From the NCBI GenBank assembly GCA_938036435.1, contig CALHPU010000060.1, positions 57,690-121,689 on the forward strand: 64,000 nucleotides of DNA, in the 5' to 3' direction. Positions 37,107 to 46,040 of this stretch are shown one piece after another. Numbering within the stretch: the stretch's first letter is position 1; every line of letters begins with the position of its first letter. The notes below the pieces were generated by a model. It ran no database searches. It saw nothing but the letters and a program-made list of their open reading frames with translations, and was not told the origin of the DNA. The position numbers and the translations under genes were made by a program. The stretch comes from an uncultured Pirellulaceae bacterium (GTDB taxonomy: Bacteria; Planctomycetota; Planctomycetia; Pirellulales; Pirellulaceae).

Positions 37107-37127
37107 ACCAAAAATGGCCGGCTCTCG
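37093..37127 (-). terminator. Rho-independent terminator of the dockerin-protein gene
   Basis: On the minus strand, GAGAGCC (37127-37121) pairs with GGCTCTC (37106-37100) and is followed directly by seven Ts (37099-37093), 32 bp after the stop codon. The loop is 14 nt. Confidence 0.85.
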
Positions 37128-37158
37128 TTTTCAATGGCGTCAGCTTTTCAAGTTGACT

Positions 37159-38604
37159 CTAGCCACCTTGCAAGATCATGATGAATGCAGGGATGTCAGC
37201 GAAGTCAACGACGCCGCTGCAATCGCAATCGGCTTCGACTTGGAAGCCACCGCCTTGCAAGACGGCAATGAAGGCTGGGATGTCAGCGAAATCGACCACT
37301 CCGCTAAGGTCAACATCGCCTTTCAAACCACCTGTATCTGGCTCGGTCAAGCTGAATTGCAGGTCGAAGGTACGTGCAACGATCGATCCGAAGCCACCGT
37401 CAGCCATTCCATCCAAATCGGTGTCGCCTGAGTTGTCGAGCTCCAATGTCGCGACCGGATCTGTGAAATCGAGCGTCTGAACAGTGAATTGGAATCCGCC
37501 ATTACTTGGGACGGCAAGCGTGACCGTCGTACCGTTGACTTCTACGGTACGATCAATATCGCCGCCGCTTCCACCGCCTATGCCAGCTCCACTAAACCCA
37601 TCGAAGAAAATCGTAGAGCCTGAATCAGTCGTCGTTCCAGTGACATTCACCACTGAGACTTGAAGGTCGTTCAAGTTACCGAATCCGGTATCAAAACCTT
37701 GACCGAAGGATGCCAAATCACCTCCATCGAGTCCGTCGCCGCCAAAATCAACCTTTTCAAATCTAACGGTGAAGGTGACCGCATCGTTTGCGGAACCATC
37801 GAAATCCAAGTCCAAGTTTGAATAGGTCATTTGCATGTCGATCGGATCGGCCGGAGTCCGAGCACCACCCGGAAGGGCGGCACCATTGACCGTGATTGCC
37901 GAAGCGTTCACAGCGTGATTGCCATACGTCCCAGCACCAGCATCATCGGCCCCACCACCAAAAACACCTGTGCCACGGAGATCAAGATTTTGGATGATGA
38001 CTCGAGGCACCGCATTCTCATCTACCGAAAAGTTAATGTTGTCGATGTAGACCGCGGTGCCAGGTTGAGGGCTCCCACCGTTGTTGAAGACCAACAATGG
38101 CACAACGTTGTCAACACCAGCGGGAACATTGCCTGTGATTTCAAGCGTCTGCCACGTATCCAACGCAACACCCGTAGCAAAGCCAACAAATCCATTAGTT
38201 TCTTGCTCGACAGACGCGTTATTCGCATCACGGAAATTTAAACTAGTGAAAAACCTTTGACTAAGCTCGTTCTGCATCGAGCTACTGGAGGGCACATAGT
38301 AATCTATCGTGAAGGAAAACGGCTTTCCGATGAACGAGGCGGGCACCGTCAGAACATTCGAAGGGGCAGGCCCAATGTTGCTGAACTGCTGGGTTGTGGC
38401 AGATGTACTGAGATCGCCCACCATGATGCGACTGGTATCTCCCGTCGGATCAGGGATTGGGGTAACGGTCAAGCCACCAGCGAACCCACTCACACCACTG
38501 GTTGCTGGGTCATCATCTGTCCAGACACTGGTCTGCCCATATGAAGGGATGGAAATCGCAAGGGTTGCGATTACGGCGAATGCGAAACTTAAAAGGCGGC
38601 TCAT
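37159..38604 (-). CDS. Secreted protein with duplicated dockerin-like/EF-hand C-terminus
   Basis: 481 aa from the ATG at 38604, preceded by AGGAGA; a Met 13 codons upstream is less likely. Signal peptide 1-23 (ending SYG). The central part is beta-rich, Asp/Gly-rich and unrecognised. The C-terminus has two near-identical calcium-loop units, DVDLSGVVDFADIPAF and DCDCSGVVDFADIPAF, each followed by a short helix ending in QGG, resembling planctomycete dockerin-like tails. Such tails may anchor proteins at the cell surface. An ATTGTnnACAAT palindrome 82 bp upstream may place it under the GntR regulator. The main domain function is unknown. Confidence 0.85.
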   Translation of the reverse strand: MSRLLSFAFAVIATLAISIPSYGQTSVWTDDDPATSGVSGFAGGLTVTPIPDPTGDTSRIMVGDLSTSATTQQFSNIGPAPSNVLTVPASFIGKPFSFTIDYYVPSSSSMQNELSQRFFTSLNFRDANNASVEQETNGFVGFATGVALDTWQTLEITGNVPAGVDNVVPLLVFNNGGSPQPGTAVYIDNINFSVDENAVPRVIIQNLDLRGTGVFGGGADDAGAGTYGNHAVNASAITVNGAALPGGARTPADPIDMQMTYSNLDLDFDGSANDAVTFTVRFEKVDFGGDGLDGGDLASFGQGFDTGFGNLNDLQVSVVNVTGTTTDSGSTIFFDGFSGAGIGGGSGGDIDRTVEVNGTTVTLAVPSNGGFQFTVQTLDFTDPVATLELDNSGDTDLDGMADGGFGSIVARTFDLQFSLTEPDTGGLKGDVDLSGVVDFADIPAFIAVLQGGGFQVEADCDCSGVVDFADIPAFIMILQGG

Positions 38605-38990
38605 ATTCTCTCCTAACAATGCAAAACTTAACTGGCAGCTCATAATTTCTCACAAGAATGAGATCTGTAATCAATTCAACCTCCGATTGTAAACAATTTG
38701 CGCCGAGGTGGAAAAAAAAATGGGCATGTTTGCCAAAGTACTCGCAGTTTGTTTTGTGCCAAAAGGAAACGTGTGAAGTCTTGTTCATCATTAATGGTTC
38801 GTTTCGCTACGTAAGGGGCTGTTGTCCTCCGCATTTTGACAGATGGGCCAAATAGTGATGGGATCAGTCACCTTGCCCTGTCGAGAAAAAAAACTGGCGG
38901 CAACTTTGGCGGTCTGCGACGAACCGGTAAAAGTACGCTCTGGTGACGCGACACTGATTAGTTGCAAGAAAAGTGTTTTGGATCCGAAAT
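38605..38990. other. Intergenic region upstream of the dockerin-protein gene
   Basis: About 385 bp separating the interrupted DUF1559 gene from the dockerin-protein gene. Apart from the palindrome at 38686-38697 I see nothing; the short ORFs here have no ribosome site or recognisable motif. Confidence 0.55.
38686..38697. promoter_or_regulatory. Palindromic operator candidate ATTGTAAACAAT, site 3
   Basis: It matches the ATTGTnnACAAT pattern of sites 1 and 2, differing only in the central dinucleotide, and is placed 82 bp before the dockerin-protein ATG. It could make that gene part of the GntR regulon. Confidence 0.5.
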
Positions 38991-39356
38991 CTACAGAGAG
39001 CCGTGGTCAACAACTTCGTCGCCGGTTCGGGTGCTGATCGCGCGATAAAGTTTCGAAGAGATGTTTTCGTCGATCGAGTGCGTTGACCCGTCGGCGAAAA
39101 CGAAATTGCAAGATTGCGGGTGAAAGCTCAAGAAGCCTCGAACGCGATCCAGATCGCCACCATTGTCGTTTGGCACGGCATCGATTGAAACGTCCACCGG
39201 TTGTTGATTGATGTTAGCCAAAAGATCGTCAGCGGTTGCCCACTGTCCGTCGGGGCCAGCGTTTTGCGCCGTTACAGCGATCACCGACCCGCGACCGCCA
39301 AGGTGACCGGCAATGTTGGTGCCATCGAAATTTGCTTTGGACCAGACCTGACCCAT
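38991..39356 (-). pseudogene. DUF1559 C-terminal part, separated by in-frame stops
   Basis: 121 codons in exactly the same frame as the upstream DUF1559 N-terminal part, from which it is cut off by TGA (39375-39377) and a second TGA (39369-39371). It carries the family's C-terminal signature, H-x9-DG in SFHPQSCNFVFADGSTHSI, so together the two parts make a normal-length (about 325 aa) protein. An ATG at 39356 could in principle restart translation, but I see no ribosome site. It is most simply a recently disrupted gene; readthrough or a sequencing error are alternatives. Confidence 0.75.
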
Positions 39357-39374
39357 TTCGATTCCCGGTCAGCC

Positions 39375-39974
39375 TCAGGTGGATGTCGCGGGCAAGCCCA
39401 CTCGACTGGCCACCTCGCCCATCAGGATCGTATTGGAAGATCCATCAGAGATGCCCGCGAAAGTCGTGCTGCTGTTGATGCCAAAGATGCCGCTGGGCTG
39501 GTCGGTATTAAGCCGCGCTGTTTCGCCCATGCAAAACGCGTAGTCACCGCGCTGGCCTGAGAATCCTCCGTCGTCTTCGACTGCACCACCTGCCGAGGGA
39601 CATTGGAAGTTAGGAACTGACGAAGTGGAGACGGAAAGGTTGGCTGGATCGGACCACGATAGCGTTTCGTCGAACAACGCTCGTGTTTTATTCTGTTCTA
39701 AAAACGTCAATAGGTCCACCAAACCGTTGCGCAGGCAGGTTTGGTGATTCTCGTCGTCGTCGTAGATTCCAGCAGGAAAATAGTTGTTGGCCGATTCGTA
39801 GTTAAGGTTGCTCAAGCCCAACTGCCTAAGATGATTCAAGCACTGCGTTCGCCGCGCTGCCTCTCGGACTTGCTGAACTGCCGGCAGCAATAAACCAAGC
39901 AGAATTGCGATGATGGCGATCACCACCAGCAATTCCACTAAAGTGAACCCGTGTTTAGAAAATAAGCGTTTCAT
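39375..39974 (-). CDS. DUF1559 (SBP_bac_10) pilin-like protein, N-terminal part
   Basis: 199 aa ending prematurely. It has a type IV prepilin signal: cleavage after G9, F10 as the new N-terminus, E14 ([16 protein letters not shown]), then the family block [18 protein letters not shown]1559 proteins are highly expanded in planctomycetes and form pseudopilin-like surface or periplasmic structures of unknown function. A normal copy is about 300-330 aa; the missing third continues in frame after two TGA codons. The truncated product retains the anchor helix and about half of the globular domain, so it is probably non-functional. Confidence 0.8.
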   Translation of the reverse strand: MKRLFSKHGFTLVELLVVIAIIAILLGLLLPAVQQVREAARRTQCLNHLRQLGLSNLNYESANNYFPAGIYDDDENHQTCLRNGLVDLLTFLEQNKTRALFDETLSWSDPANLSVSTSSVPNFQCPSAGGAVEDDGGFSGQRGDYAFCMGETARLNTDQPSGIFGINSSTTFAGISDGSSNTILMGEVASRVGLPATST

Positions 39975-40051
39975 TTATGCGACTCGTAATCAGGGGTAGG
40001 TCGACTCCCCGATTATCGGTCGAAAAGGCGGTGGAAGCAAACGAAAACTTC

Positions 40052-41809
40052 CTAGGGAGCAGTTTGAAGGGGAACCAAAAGCTCCTCCAGTCGCTCAAAT
40101 ACTGGACTCACCACGCTTTTCACCTTTGGCATACTGCTTACCGAATCGTTTAGCTTTGCGAACACTCCAGCAGCCTCCTCCAGTTGAATGTCGATCAGTT
40201 CCTTGTCCACGTCGCTCCAATTACTGGACGTCTCAAGTAATTCCTCCAAGGCCGCGATGCCCTCTTTCATTTTAGGTAGAGTCGATTTCGCAGACGCTTC
40301 GTCCTTGATCTCCTTGATTCCTAATTCAAGCGACGTGAGCGCGGTTTCGACTTGGAGATCTACATCTTCGTCAGTACTGGGTTCTTGGATATCCTTTTGC
40401 ATGTCTTTTGGACCATCCATCGGAGGGAGTTTTGGGGAATCATCTTTCTGCTCAGTGGCCGGAGAAGCCAACCCCTCCCCCAACTCCGCAGGCCGACTCG
40501 ATGGCGGGGCAGTTTCGTTACCCGCCGTCGTGTTCTCCAAAGTGCCTTCGACGATGTCGCTTGACGCCGAAGATTCATTGGCACCATCGACAGAATTTAC
40601 TGCCGGTGGTTTGGAAGATTCTTGATTTGAGTTTAGCGGCGAAGTAACAGCGGCCTCATCTGAATCTGTCGCTGTCTCCTCAGAGGGGAGCATCGGAGCG
40701 GAGTCATCTTTAAGATCGCCTTCAGCATTGACGACGGTCGCGGCCCCGTTGAAGGCCTCACTGATCTCTCCTCGAAACATCCACCCAAAACCAGCAAGTC
40801 CTGCAAGCAGTAACAATTGCCACCATAGCCATCCCAAACCGCCCTTGTTTTCTTTGGCGAGTCTTTGTTCGCGTTGAACGCGCGCTCTTTCGATCGCCGT
40901 ACGCTCGCGCTCTCGTCTTAGGTTTTCTTTGTCAGGTACCCAGCGTTTTTGATCGGCGGCGTTTGATCCCGATTTCGCGTTGTCGCTAGTTGACGTTAAA
41001 CTGCTCGATTGAGTCGTTGCCAATGAAGCAGCGCCTGATGCTTGCCCGCCGGCAGCGGCAGTTCCCGCGACCGCAGCAGTTCCAGCGGCAGCAGCGGCGA
41101 TCTTGCTGGCGTGCGATGGGTTGCTGCCATTGGCGGAGGTGGGATTCGAATTGGAGGCAAAGAATTTTTCTTTGGCCGATCCATCGTACCCCGGGGTAAA
41201 TCCTGAATCGGCCGTCCATTTCTCTTTCGAATCGCCCAGCTCCGTCGTGGTTTTTTTATCGAAACTTGGAAAGGTGCGTTGGCCTCTGTGTGCGTCAATT
41301 CTGCGAGTCGCTGCGCGAGCGGCACGCTCCCGCAGTCCTTCGCTTTGTTCGGCGAAAAGTTTTTGCCAGCCCTCGGCGTCGAGTTTCGCTTCCTTTTGCC
41401 AAGCTGCCAACGATGAGAAGATCAGTGGCGAAACGGCACCTACCATTTTGCCGGCTGAGGAACTTCCGATGTCGGCAGCATGACTGACCCGATTGGTGAT
41501 TGCTTTGATATCGTCACCAACCAAACCGGTCAGTTGCTCTCTTCCATTTTCCACCAGAGCGTGACTGTTCTGGTAATGGAGCTGGTTAGGGAAAGAAGAA
41601 GCGACGCTTGCATCTGTGTCACGCAGTTCGCGCCATAGCACGCCTCCTCCCTCTTCGGATTTGGTCTGATCACCGATCGCGCACAGGATCTCAGCCGCAG
41701 CGGCCTCGACGCCGTCTCGAACTTTGACTTCGTGTTCGCCAAGCACCGCGCCAAGCAATCCAAGGCTATCGTCATCGAAGTATCTCATGATCGAATCGAA
41801 AAGTTTCAT
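40052..41809 (-). CDS. DUF937-domain membrane protein with long acidic tail
   Basis: 585 aa. Residues about 1-165 resemble DUF937 (FDDDSLGLLGAVLGEHEV..., then a VGAVSPLIFSSLAAW block). An Ala/Ser-rich linker follows (225-285), then a charged coiled stretch (295-322, RRERERTAIERARVQREQ), one transmembrane helix (325-345, GWLWWQLLLLAGLAGFGWMF) and a roughly 240-residue acidic Ser/Pro-rich region that ends in a helical segment. The topology suggests a cytoplasmic DUF937 head and a periplasmic tail, or the reverse. No function is known for the family. The gene stands alone between the DUF1559 gene and the threonine genes. Confidence 0.68.
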   Translation of the reverse strand: MKLFDSIMRYFDDDSLGLLGAVLGEHEVKVRDGVEAAAAEILCAIGDQTKSEEGGGVLWRELRDTDASVASSFPNQLHYQNSHALVENGREQLTGLVGDDIKAITNRVSHAADIGSSSAGKMVGAVSPLIFSSLAAWQKEAKLDAEGWQKLFAEQSEGLRERAARAATRRIDAHRGQRTFPSFDKKTTTELGDSKEKWTADSGFTPGYDGSAKEKFFASNSNPTSANGSNPSHASKIAAAAAGTAAVAGTAAAGGQASGAASLATTQSSSLTSTSDNAKSGSNAADQKRWVPDKENLRRERERTAIERARVQREQRLAKENKGGLGWLWWQLLLLAGLAGFGWMFRGEISEAFNGAATVVNAEGDLKDDSAPMLPSEETATDSDEAAVTSPLNSNQESSKPPAVNSVDGANESSASSDIVEGTLENTTAGNETAPPSSRPAELGEGLASPATEQKDDSPKLPPMDGPKDMQKDIQEPSTDEDVDLQVETALTSLELGIKEIKDEASAKSTLPKMKEGIAALEELLETSSNWSDVDKELIDIQLEEAAGVFAKLNDSVSSMPKVKSVVSPVFERLEELLVPLQTAP

Positions 41810-42260
41810 TAGGGGGCTCCTGAAAGGGACATCAATCTCAGATGTGTAAAGGTGTAAGAGAGAAATAGGCCGTTGAATCTGATTTTAGACACTAAGGCGG
41901 TGGAGTGACTACATCTTGATTTCCAGTTTGGAAAATAAAAGCATGATGACATTCGTTAACACCGAAGAAAACTGCTGATTTGGCCTATTGACCAAGTCAG
42001 CTTACACGCGTCGGTGGACATTCTGTTAACTGCCCCGCAGCGGTTTTGAAATAGTGAGCCTCTGGGTGCCTACTAGCCGCTGGAATCCGATCAACCGGAA
42101 ACTAATCGCATTCGTAGGCTTTTAGAGCGTTGTCGGTTGAGAAAAATCCGTTAGCCATTTACCATGCTCGCTGGCGTAAGGCTGTTTCAAAGCCGCCCGG
42201 ATGGCTGGACGCTGGTTCAGCTTTATCGTTTATTAAATCTTAACCAACATCACTTTAATC
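41810..42260. other. Intergenic region upstream of hom
   Basis: 450 bp without a credible gene. I looked for a Thr/Ile-rich leader peptide or terminator-antiterminator pair upstream of hom and saw none; an 11-codon ORF at 41943 (M-M-T-F-V-N-T-E-E-N-C) contains only two Thr. Confidence 0.5.
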
Positions 42261-43559
42261 ATGGAAAAAATCGGGGTCGCTATTATTGGAATGGGCACTG
42301 TCGGAACCGGCGTGGCCAAAATTTTGCTCGACCATGGCGATCGTACCGCGCGGCACGCCGGTAAGACTCTTTGGCTGACCCATGCAGTCGTCCGAAACCT
42401 GAAAAAGGATCGTGGCATAGATCTTCCCGAGGGTGTTTTGACCGACGACGTCGACAAAGTCATCAACGACCCTTCGGTGAAGGTTGTCGTGCAGTTGATC
42501 GGCGGTGTCGATGAAGCCAAAACCGTTATGCTGCGACTGCTGGAGCAAGGCAAAGACGTCGTCACGGCCAACAAAGCGCTCATGGCTCAGCACGGTCCCG
42601 AACTGTTCGACAAGGCACGCCAACTGGGTCGCTCGATCGCTTTTGAAGCGTCCGTGGCTGGTGGTATCCCGATCATCACCAACATCAGCCAGTGTCTGTC
42701 AGCCAATCAGATTCAGTCGCTCAATGGTATCCTTAACGGAACCAGTAACTACATCATCACACGCATGGACCTCGAAGGTGCGTCCTACGATGACGCAGTC
42801 AAAGAAGCTCAGGATCTTGGTTACGCCGAAGCGGATCCGGCGATGGATGTCGATGGCACTGATGCCGCGCAAAAATTGTCCATCCTCGCGCATCTTGCCT
42901 TTGGTGCGCGAGTCAATTGGAGCGAAATTCCCAAACGCGGCATCGATCAACTCGATTCGCTGGACCTCAAATACGCCAAACAACTTGGCTATCGTATTAA
43001 GCTTATTGGTGTCAGCCGTTTAACCGATGAGGGGCTCCAAGCGGTCGTCGGACCGATGCTGGTAAAAAACGGAACGCCGCTTGCCGAAGTGAGAGCGAAC
43101 TACAACGCGATCAGTGTCGATGGCGATGCAGTTGGGCCTGTGTTCTATCACGGACAAGGCGCCGGTCAGATGCCGACGGCCTCTGCGGTGGTGGCCGATC
43201 TGATCGATACGGCCGTTGGTAGAACCGCGATTACCTTCCAAACGCTGGAGCTGTGGTCCGACGAGGCCAATCGGATCGAAATGGCCGCGCCGGGTAACCT
43301 GATCGGTCGCTTCTATTTGCGTTTCAATGTCGAAGATGTTCCCAACGTGTTGGCTCAAATTGCCGGGGTGTTGGGCAAGCACGATATTTCCATCGCTTCG
43401 GTTATTCAGCATGACAATGACCTCGCCGACGGAGTTGTGCCGCTGGTCATCATCACCAAAGAAACGCGCGAATCAGATGCCGAATCGGCAATCGCCGAAA
43501 TCGAAAAACTGTCTTGCGTCAAAAGCAAGACCGAGCGTTTGAGAATCTTGGACGCTTAA
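42261..43559 (+). CDS. hom: Homoserine dehydrogenase with C-terminal ACT domain
   Basis: 432 aa, standard monofunctional length. NAD(P)-binding GMGTVGTG at 10-17; VTANKALMA with K105; the substrate loop GILNGTSNYI near 157; D197 and K205 in DVDGTDAAQKL; and an ACT domain at about 350-432 (VLGKHDISIASVIQHD) for feedback by threonine. It reduces aspartate semialdehyde to homoserine in the cytoplasm. It is followed after 45 bp by the proposed homoserine kinase and then leuB. No threonine synthase gene is in the window. Confidence 0.95.
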   Translation: MEKIGVAIIGMGTVGTGVAKILLDHGDRTARHAGKTLWLTHAVVRNLKKDRGIDLPEGVLTDDVDKVINDPSVKVVVQLIGGVDEAKTVMLRLLEQGKDVVTANKALMAQHGPELFDKARQLGRSIAFEASVAGGIPIITNISQCLSANQIQSLNGILNGTSNYIITRMDLEGASYDDAVKEAQDLGYAEADPAMDVDGTDAAQKLSILAHLAFGARVNWSEIPKRGIDQLDSLDLKYAKQLGYRIKLIGVSRLTDEGLQAVVGPMLVKNGTPLAEVRANYNAISVDGDAVGPVFYHGQGAGQMPTASAVVADLIDTAVGRTAITFQTLELWSDEANRIEMAAPGNLIGRFYLRFNVEDVPNVLAQIAGVLGKHDISIASVIQHDNDLADGVVPLVIITKETRESDAESAIAEIEKLSCVKSKTERLRILDA

Positions 43560-43604
43560 ATAAGATCACACCGAAAACCGAAAACCTCACACCGAAAACC
43601 AAAA

Positions 43605-44813
43605 ATGAAATACGTCATCGTCATCCCAGACGGCTGTGCCGACGAACCGCAAGAACAACTTGATGGCAAGACTCCTTTGGAAGCTGCCAACACACCGGCG
43701 ATGGATGCGATTGCCAAACAGGGCGTCGTCGGCGTCGCCAATCACACGCCGGAAAATTTGCCTGCTGGATCTTCGGTGGCCAACATGAGTCTGTTGGGTT
43801 ACGACCCGCAAGTGAACTACACCGGTCGCGCTCCGATCGAAGCAGCGGCTCAAGGAATCGAGTTGGCCGATGAGGATTGGTGCATTCGCTGTAACTTGGT
43901 CAGCGTCGATGACCAGATCATGAAAAGTTTTACTGCTGGTCACATCAGCAGTGAAGAAGCTCAATCGTTGCTCAAGACGGCTCAGGAAAAAGTCGGTGAC
44001 GATCGCCTCGAGTTTATTCCCGGCGTCAGTTACCGAAACCTGTTGATGTTTCGTCCCGGAAGTGGACCGGCGGCTCCGTTTTCCAACGACACGCTTGCCA
44101 CACCCCCTCACGACTTGTCCGACAAAACTGTCGAAAACGATTTCCCGCGCGGCCCCGGCAGCGACATGTTGGTGGAACTGATGCACCAATCCAATGGCTG
44201 GTTTGCTGATCACGAGGTTAACACAAAACGCAAAGCCGATGGGAAATTGCCGGCCACCAATGTTTGGCTGTGGGGCTTGGGACGCAAACCTAAACTAGCC
44301 TCGTTTGAATCAATCCATGGCATCAAAGGCGCGATGATCACCGCGGTGGATCTGCTGCGTGGACTGGCGTCACTGATTGGCTGGGACCGCATCGAGGTTC
44401 CCGGCGCGACAGGTTACACCGACACCGACTACGCGGCCAAAGGCGATTACGCGGTGGAGGCGATTGAGAAATACGACATCGTTTGCGTGCATGTCGAAGC
44501 GCCAGATGAGGCGTCGCACGAAGGCGATCTGGGTAAAAAGATCAAAGCACTCGAGGAGATCGATACGCACATCGTTGCCAAGATTCACAAGAAATTGGAA
44601 TCGATGGGAACCGACTATCGAATTTTGGTGACGCCCGATCACCCGACTTATATCAGCACCAAAACACACACTCATGGAAACGTGCCGTTTACCATCTGTG
44701 GAGCTGGAATCGATGCCGATGCTCACGACAATTACAACGAAGTGACCTGCGATGCCAGCGGTTTGAAAAAACTTCCCGGCGACACACTGATGAAATATTT
44801 TATCGGCAAGTAG
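43605..44813 (+). CDS. ApgM-family phosphomutase-like protein, proposed homoserine kinase
   Basis: 402 aa. Alkaline-phosphatase-superfamily metal site: D9 in VIPDGCADEP, Ser nucleophile near 56-57 in PAGSSVANMSLLGYDP, and TPDHPT near 345. The family is the archaeal-type cofactor-independent phosphoglycerate mutase (ApgM); one subgroup is annotated as proposed homoserine kinase because its genes accompany threonine genes in genomes lacking ThrB. Its position 45 bp after hom matches that idea exactly. Phosphoglycerate mutase activity is the alternative. The intergenic spacers on both sides carry CACCGAAAAC-type words. Confidence 0.85.
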   Translation: MKYVIVIPDGCADEPQEQLDGKTPLEAANTPAMDAIAKQGVVGVANHTPENLPAGSSVANMSLLGYDPQVNYTGRAPIEAAAQGIELADEDWCIRCNLVSVDDQIMKSFTAGHISSEEAQSLLKTAQEKVGDDRLEFIPGVSYRNLLMFRPGSGPAAPFSNDTLATPPHDLSDKTVENDFPRGPGSDMLVELMHQSNGWFADHEVNTKRKADGKLPATNVWLWGLGRKPKLASFESIHGIKGAMITAVDLLRGLASLIGWDRIEVPGATGYTDTDYAAKGDYAVEAIEKYDIVCVHVEAPDEASHEGDLGKKIKALEEIDTHIVAKIHKKLESMGTDYRILVTPDHPTYISTKTHTHGNVPFTICGAGIDADAHDNYNEVTCDASGLKKLPGDTLMKYFIGK

Positions 44814-44864
44814 AAGTCGCTCTGCGGCACCGAAAACTGAACACCTTACACCGAACACCCAAAC

Positions 44865-45932
44865 ATGCCCACTATTGCAATTCTACCCGGAGACGGGATT
44901 GGCCCTGAAGTTACCGATCAAGCAGTGCGCGTGATCGAGAAACTGAACGAACTGTTCGATGCTCAATTTGAAGTCCAGACGCAGCCCGTTGGTGGCACGG
45001 CCTATGAGATGCATGACCATCCCCTACCCGATTCGACGTTGTCGCTGGCCAAATCGGCTGATGCAATTTTGTTGGGCGCTGTTGGTGGACCGCAGTGGGA
45101 AAAGGTTGATCGTCAGTTGCGGCCTGAGAAAGCGCTGCTGGGACTGCGCAGTGAGTTAGATCTGTTCAGCAACCTGCGTCCTGCGATGCTGTTCCCCGAA
45201 CTGGCTGATGCTTCGACGCTTAAACCAGAAGTTGTCTCTGGTTTAGATATCATGATTGTGCGTGAGCTGACCGGCGGCATCTATTTTGGTGGACCTAGAG
45301 CCATCGAAGGTGAAGCCGGAAGCCGCAAGGGCTACAACACAATGGTTTACACCGAAGCCGAGATCGCGCGAATCGCTCGCTCGGCATTTGAAATGGCCAT
45401 GCAGCGCGACAAGCGTTTGTGTTCTGTCGATAAGGCCAACGTGTTGGAAGTGTCCGAATTGTGGCGCGAGGTAGTCACGGAAGTAGGAAACTCTTATCCA
45501 GAAGTTGAACTGTCTCACATGTACATCGACAACGCGTGTATGCAATTGGTTCGTGCTCCCAAGCAATTTGACGTGATCGTGACGACCAACATGTTTGGCG
45601 ACATCCTTTCGGATGCAGCATCAATGTTGACCGGCTCGATCGGAATGTTGCCATCTGCGTCATTGGATTCCAACGGCAAGGGCATGTACGAACCGGTTCA
45701 CGGTTCTGCGCCGGACATCGCGGGCGAAGGCAAAGCCAACCCTTTGGCGACGATTTTGTCCGTTGCCATGATGATGCGCAGCACGTTTGGAAACGAGGAA
45801 TTTGCTGCGGCGATCGAAGCGGCAGTAAAGCAGACTCTCGCTGACGGACTTCGTACTGGCGATATCGCTCGCGAGGGGGAGGCGACTGTTTCAACCGAAG
45901 CAATGGGAGACGCCGTGGTGGATCGCATGTAA
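44865..45932 (+). CDS. leuB: 3-isopropylmalate dehydrogenase
   Basis: 355 aa, full length. [12 protein letters not shown] at the N-terminus, [10 protein letters not shown] near 71, the [21 protein letters not shown] block that includes the substrate arginines, the DNACMQLV and [10 protein letters not shown] segments with the Mg-binding aspartates, and [14 protein letters not shown] near the C-terminus. It oxidises and decarboxylates 3-isopropylmalate in leucine synthesis. It is third in a run with hom and the ApgM-type gene, giving an aspartate-family/branched-chain amino-acid cluster. The stop is followed at once by a long hairpin. Confidence 0.95.
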   Translation: MPTIAILPGDGIGPEVTDQAVRVIEKLNELFDAQFEVQTQPVGGTAYEMHDHPLPDSTLSLAKSADAILLGAVGGPQWEKVDRQLRPEKALLGLRSELDLFSNLRPAMLFPELADASTLKPEVVSGLDIMIVRELTGGIYFGGPRAIEGEAGSRKGYNTMVYTEAEIARIARSAFEMAMQRDKRLCSVDKANVLEVSELWREVVTEVGNSYPEVELSHMYIDNACMQLVRAPKQFDVIVTTNMFGDILSDAASMLTGSIGMLPSASLDSNGKGMYEPVHGSAPDIAGEGKANPLATILSVAMMMRSTFGNEEFAAAIEAAVKQTLADGLRTGDIAREGEATVSTEAMGDAVVDRM

Positions 45933-46036
45933 GTCGCTGATCGCTCCGCGATCATAACGTTGTGCGCTTCTGCCAGTTTTGTGACCTGCTCTTCACTTCA
46001 ATGAGTGCTCGCTCTGATCGCGGAGCGATCAACGAC
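45933..46036. repeat. Nested hairpin between convergent genes
   Basis: 22-nt arms (45933-45954 and 46015-46036, one mismatch) begin at the base after the leuB stop and end 5 bp before the stop of the convergent membrane-protein gene. Each arm is itself a small hairpin (TGATCGC-TCC-GCGATCA; TGATCGC-GGA-GCGATCA). There is no T-run. It may insulate or protect both transcript 3' ends. Confidence 0.75.
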
Positions 46037-46040
46037 TATC

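Noticed and set aside
39369..39377. Selenocysteine or TGA recoding in the DUF1559 gene
   Set aside because: The family has no selenoprotein members known to me, the two TGAs are close together, and no convincing SECIS-like stem follows.
42164..42364. Leader peptide or small gene before hom
   Set aside because: No Thr/Ile run, it overlaps the hom start in another frame, and no attenuator hairpin is seen.
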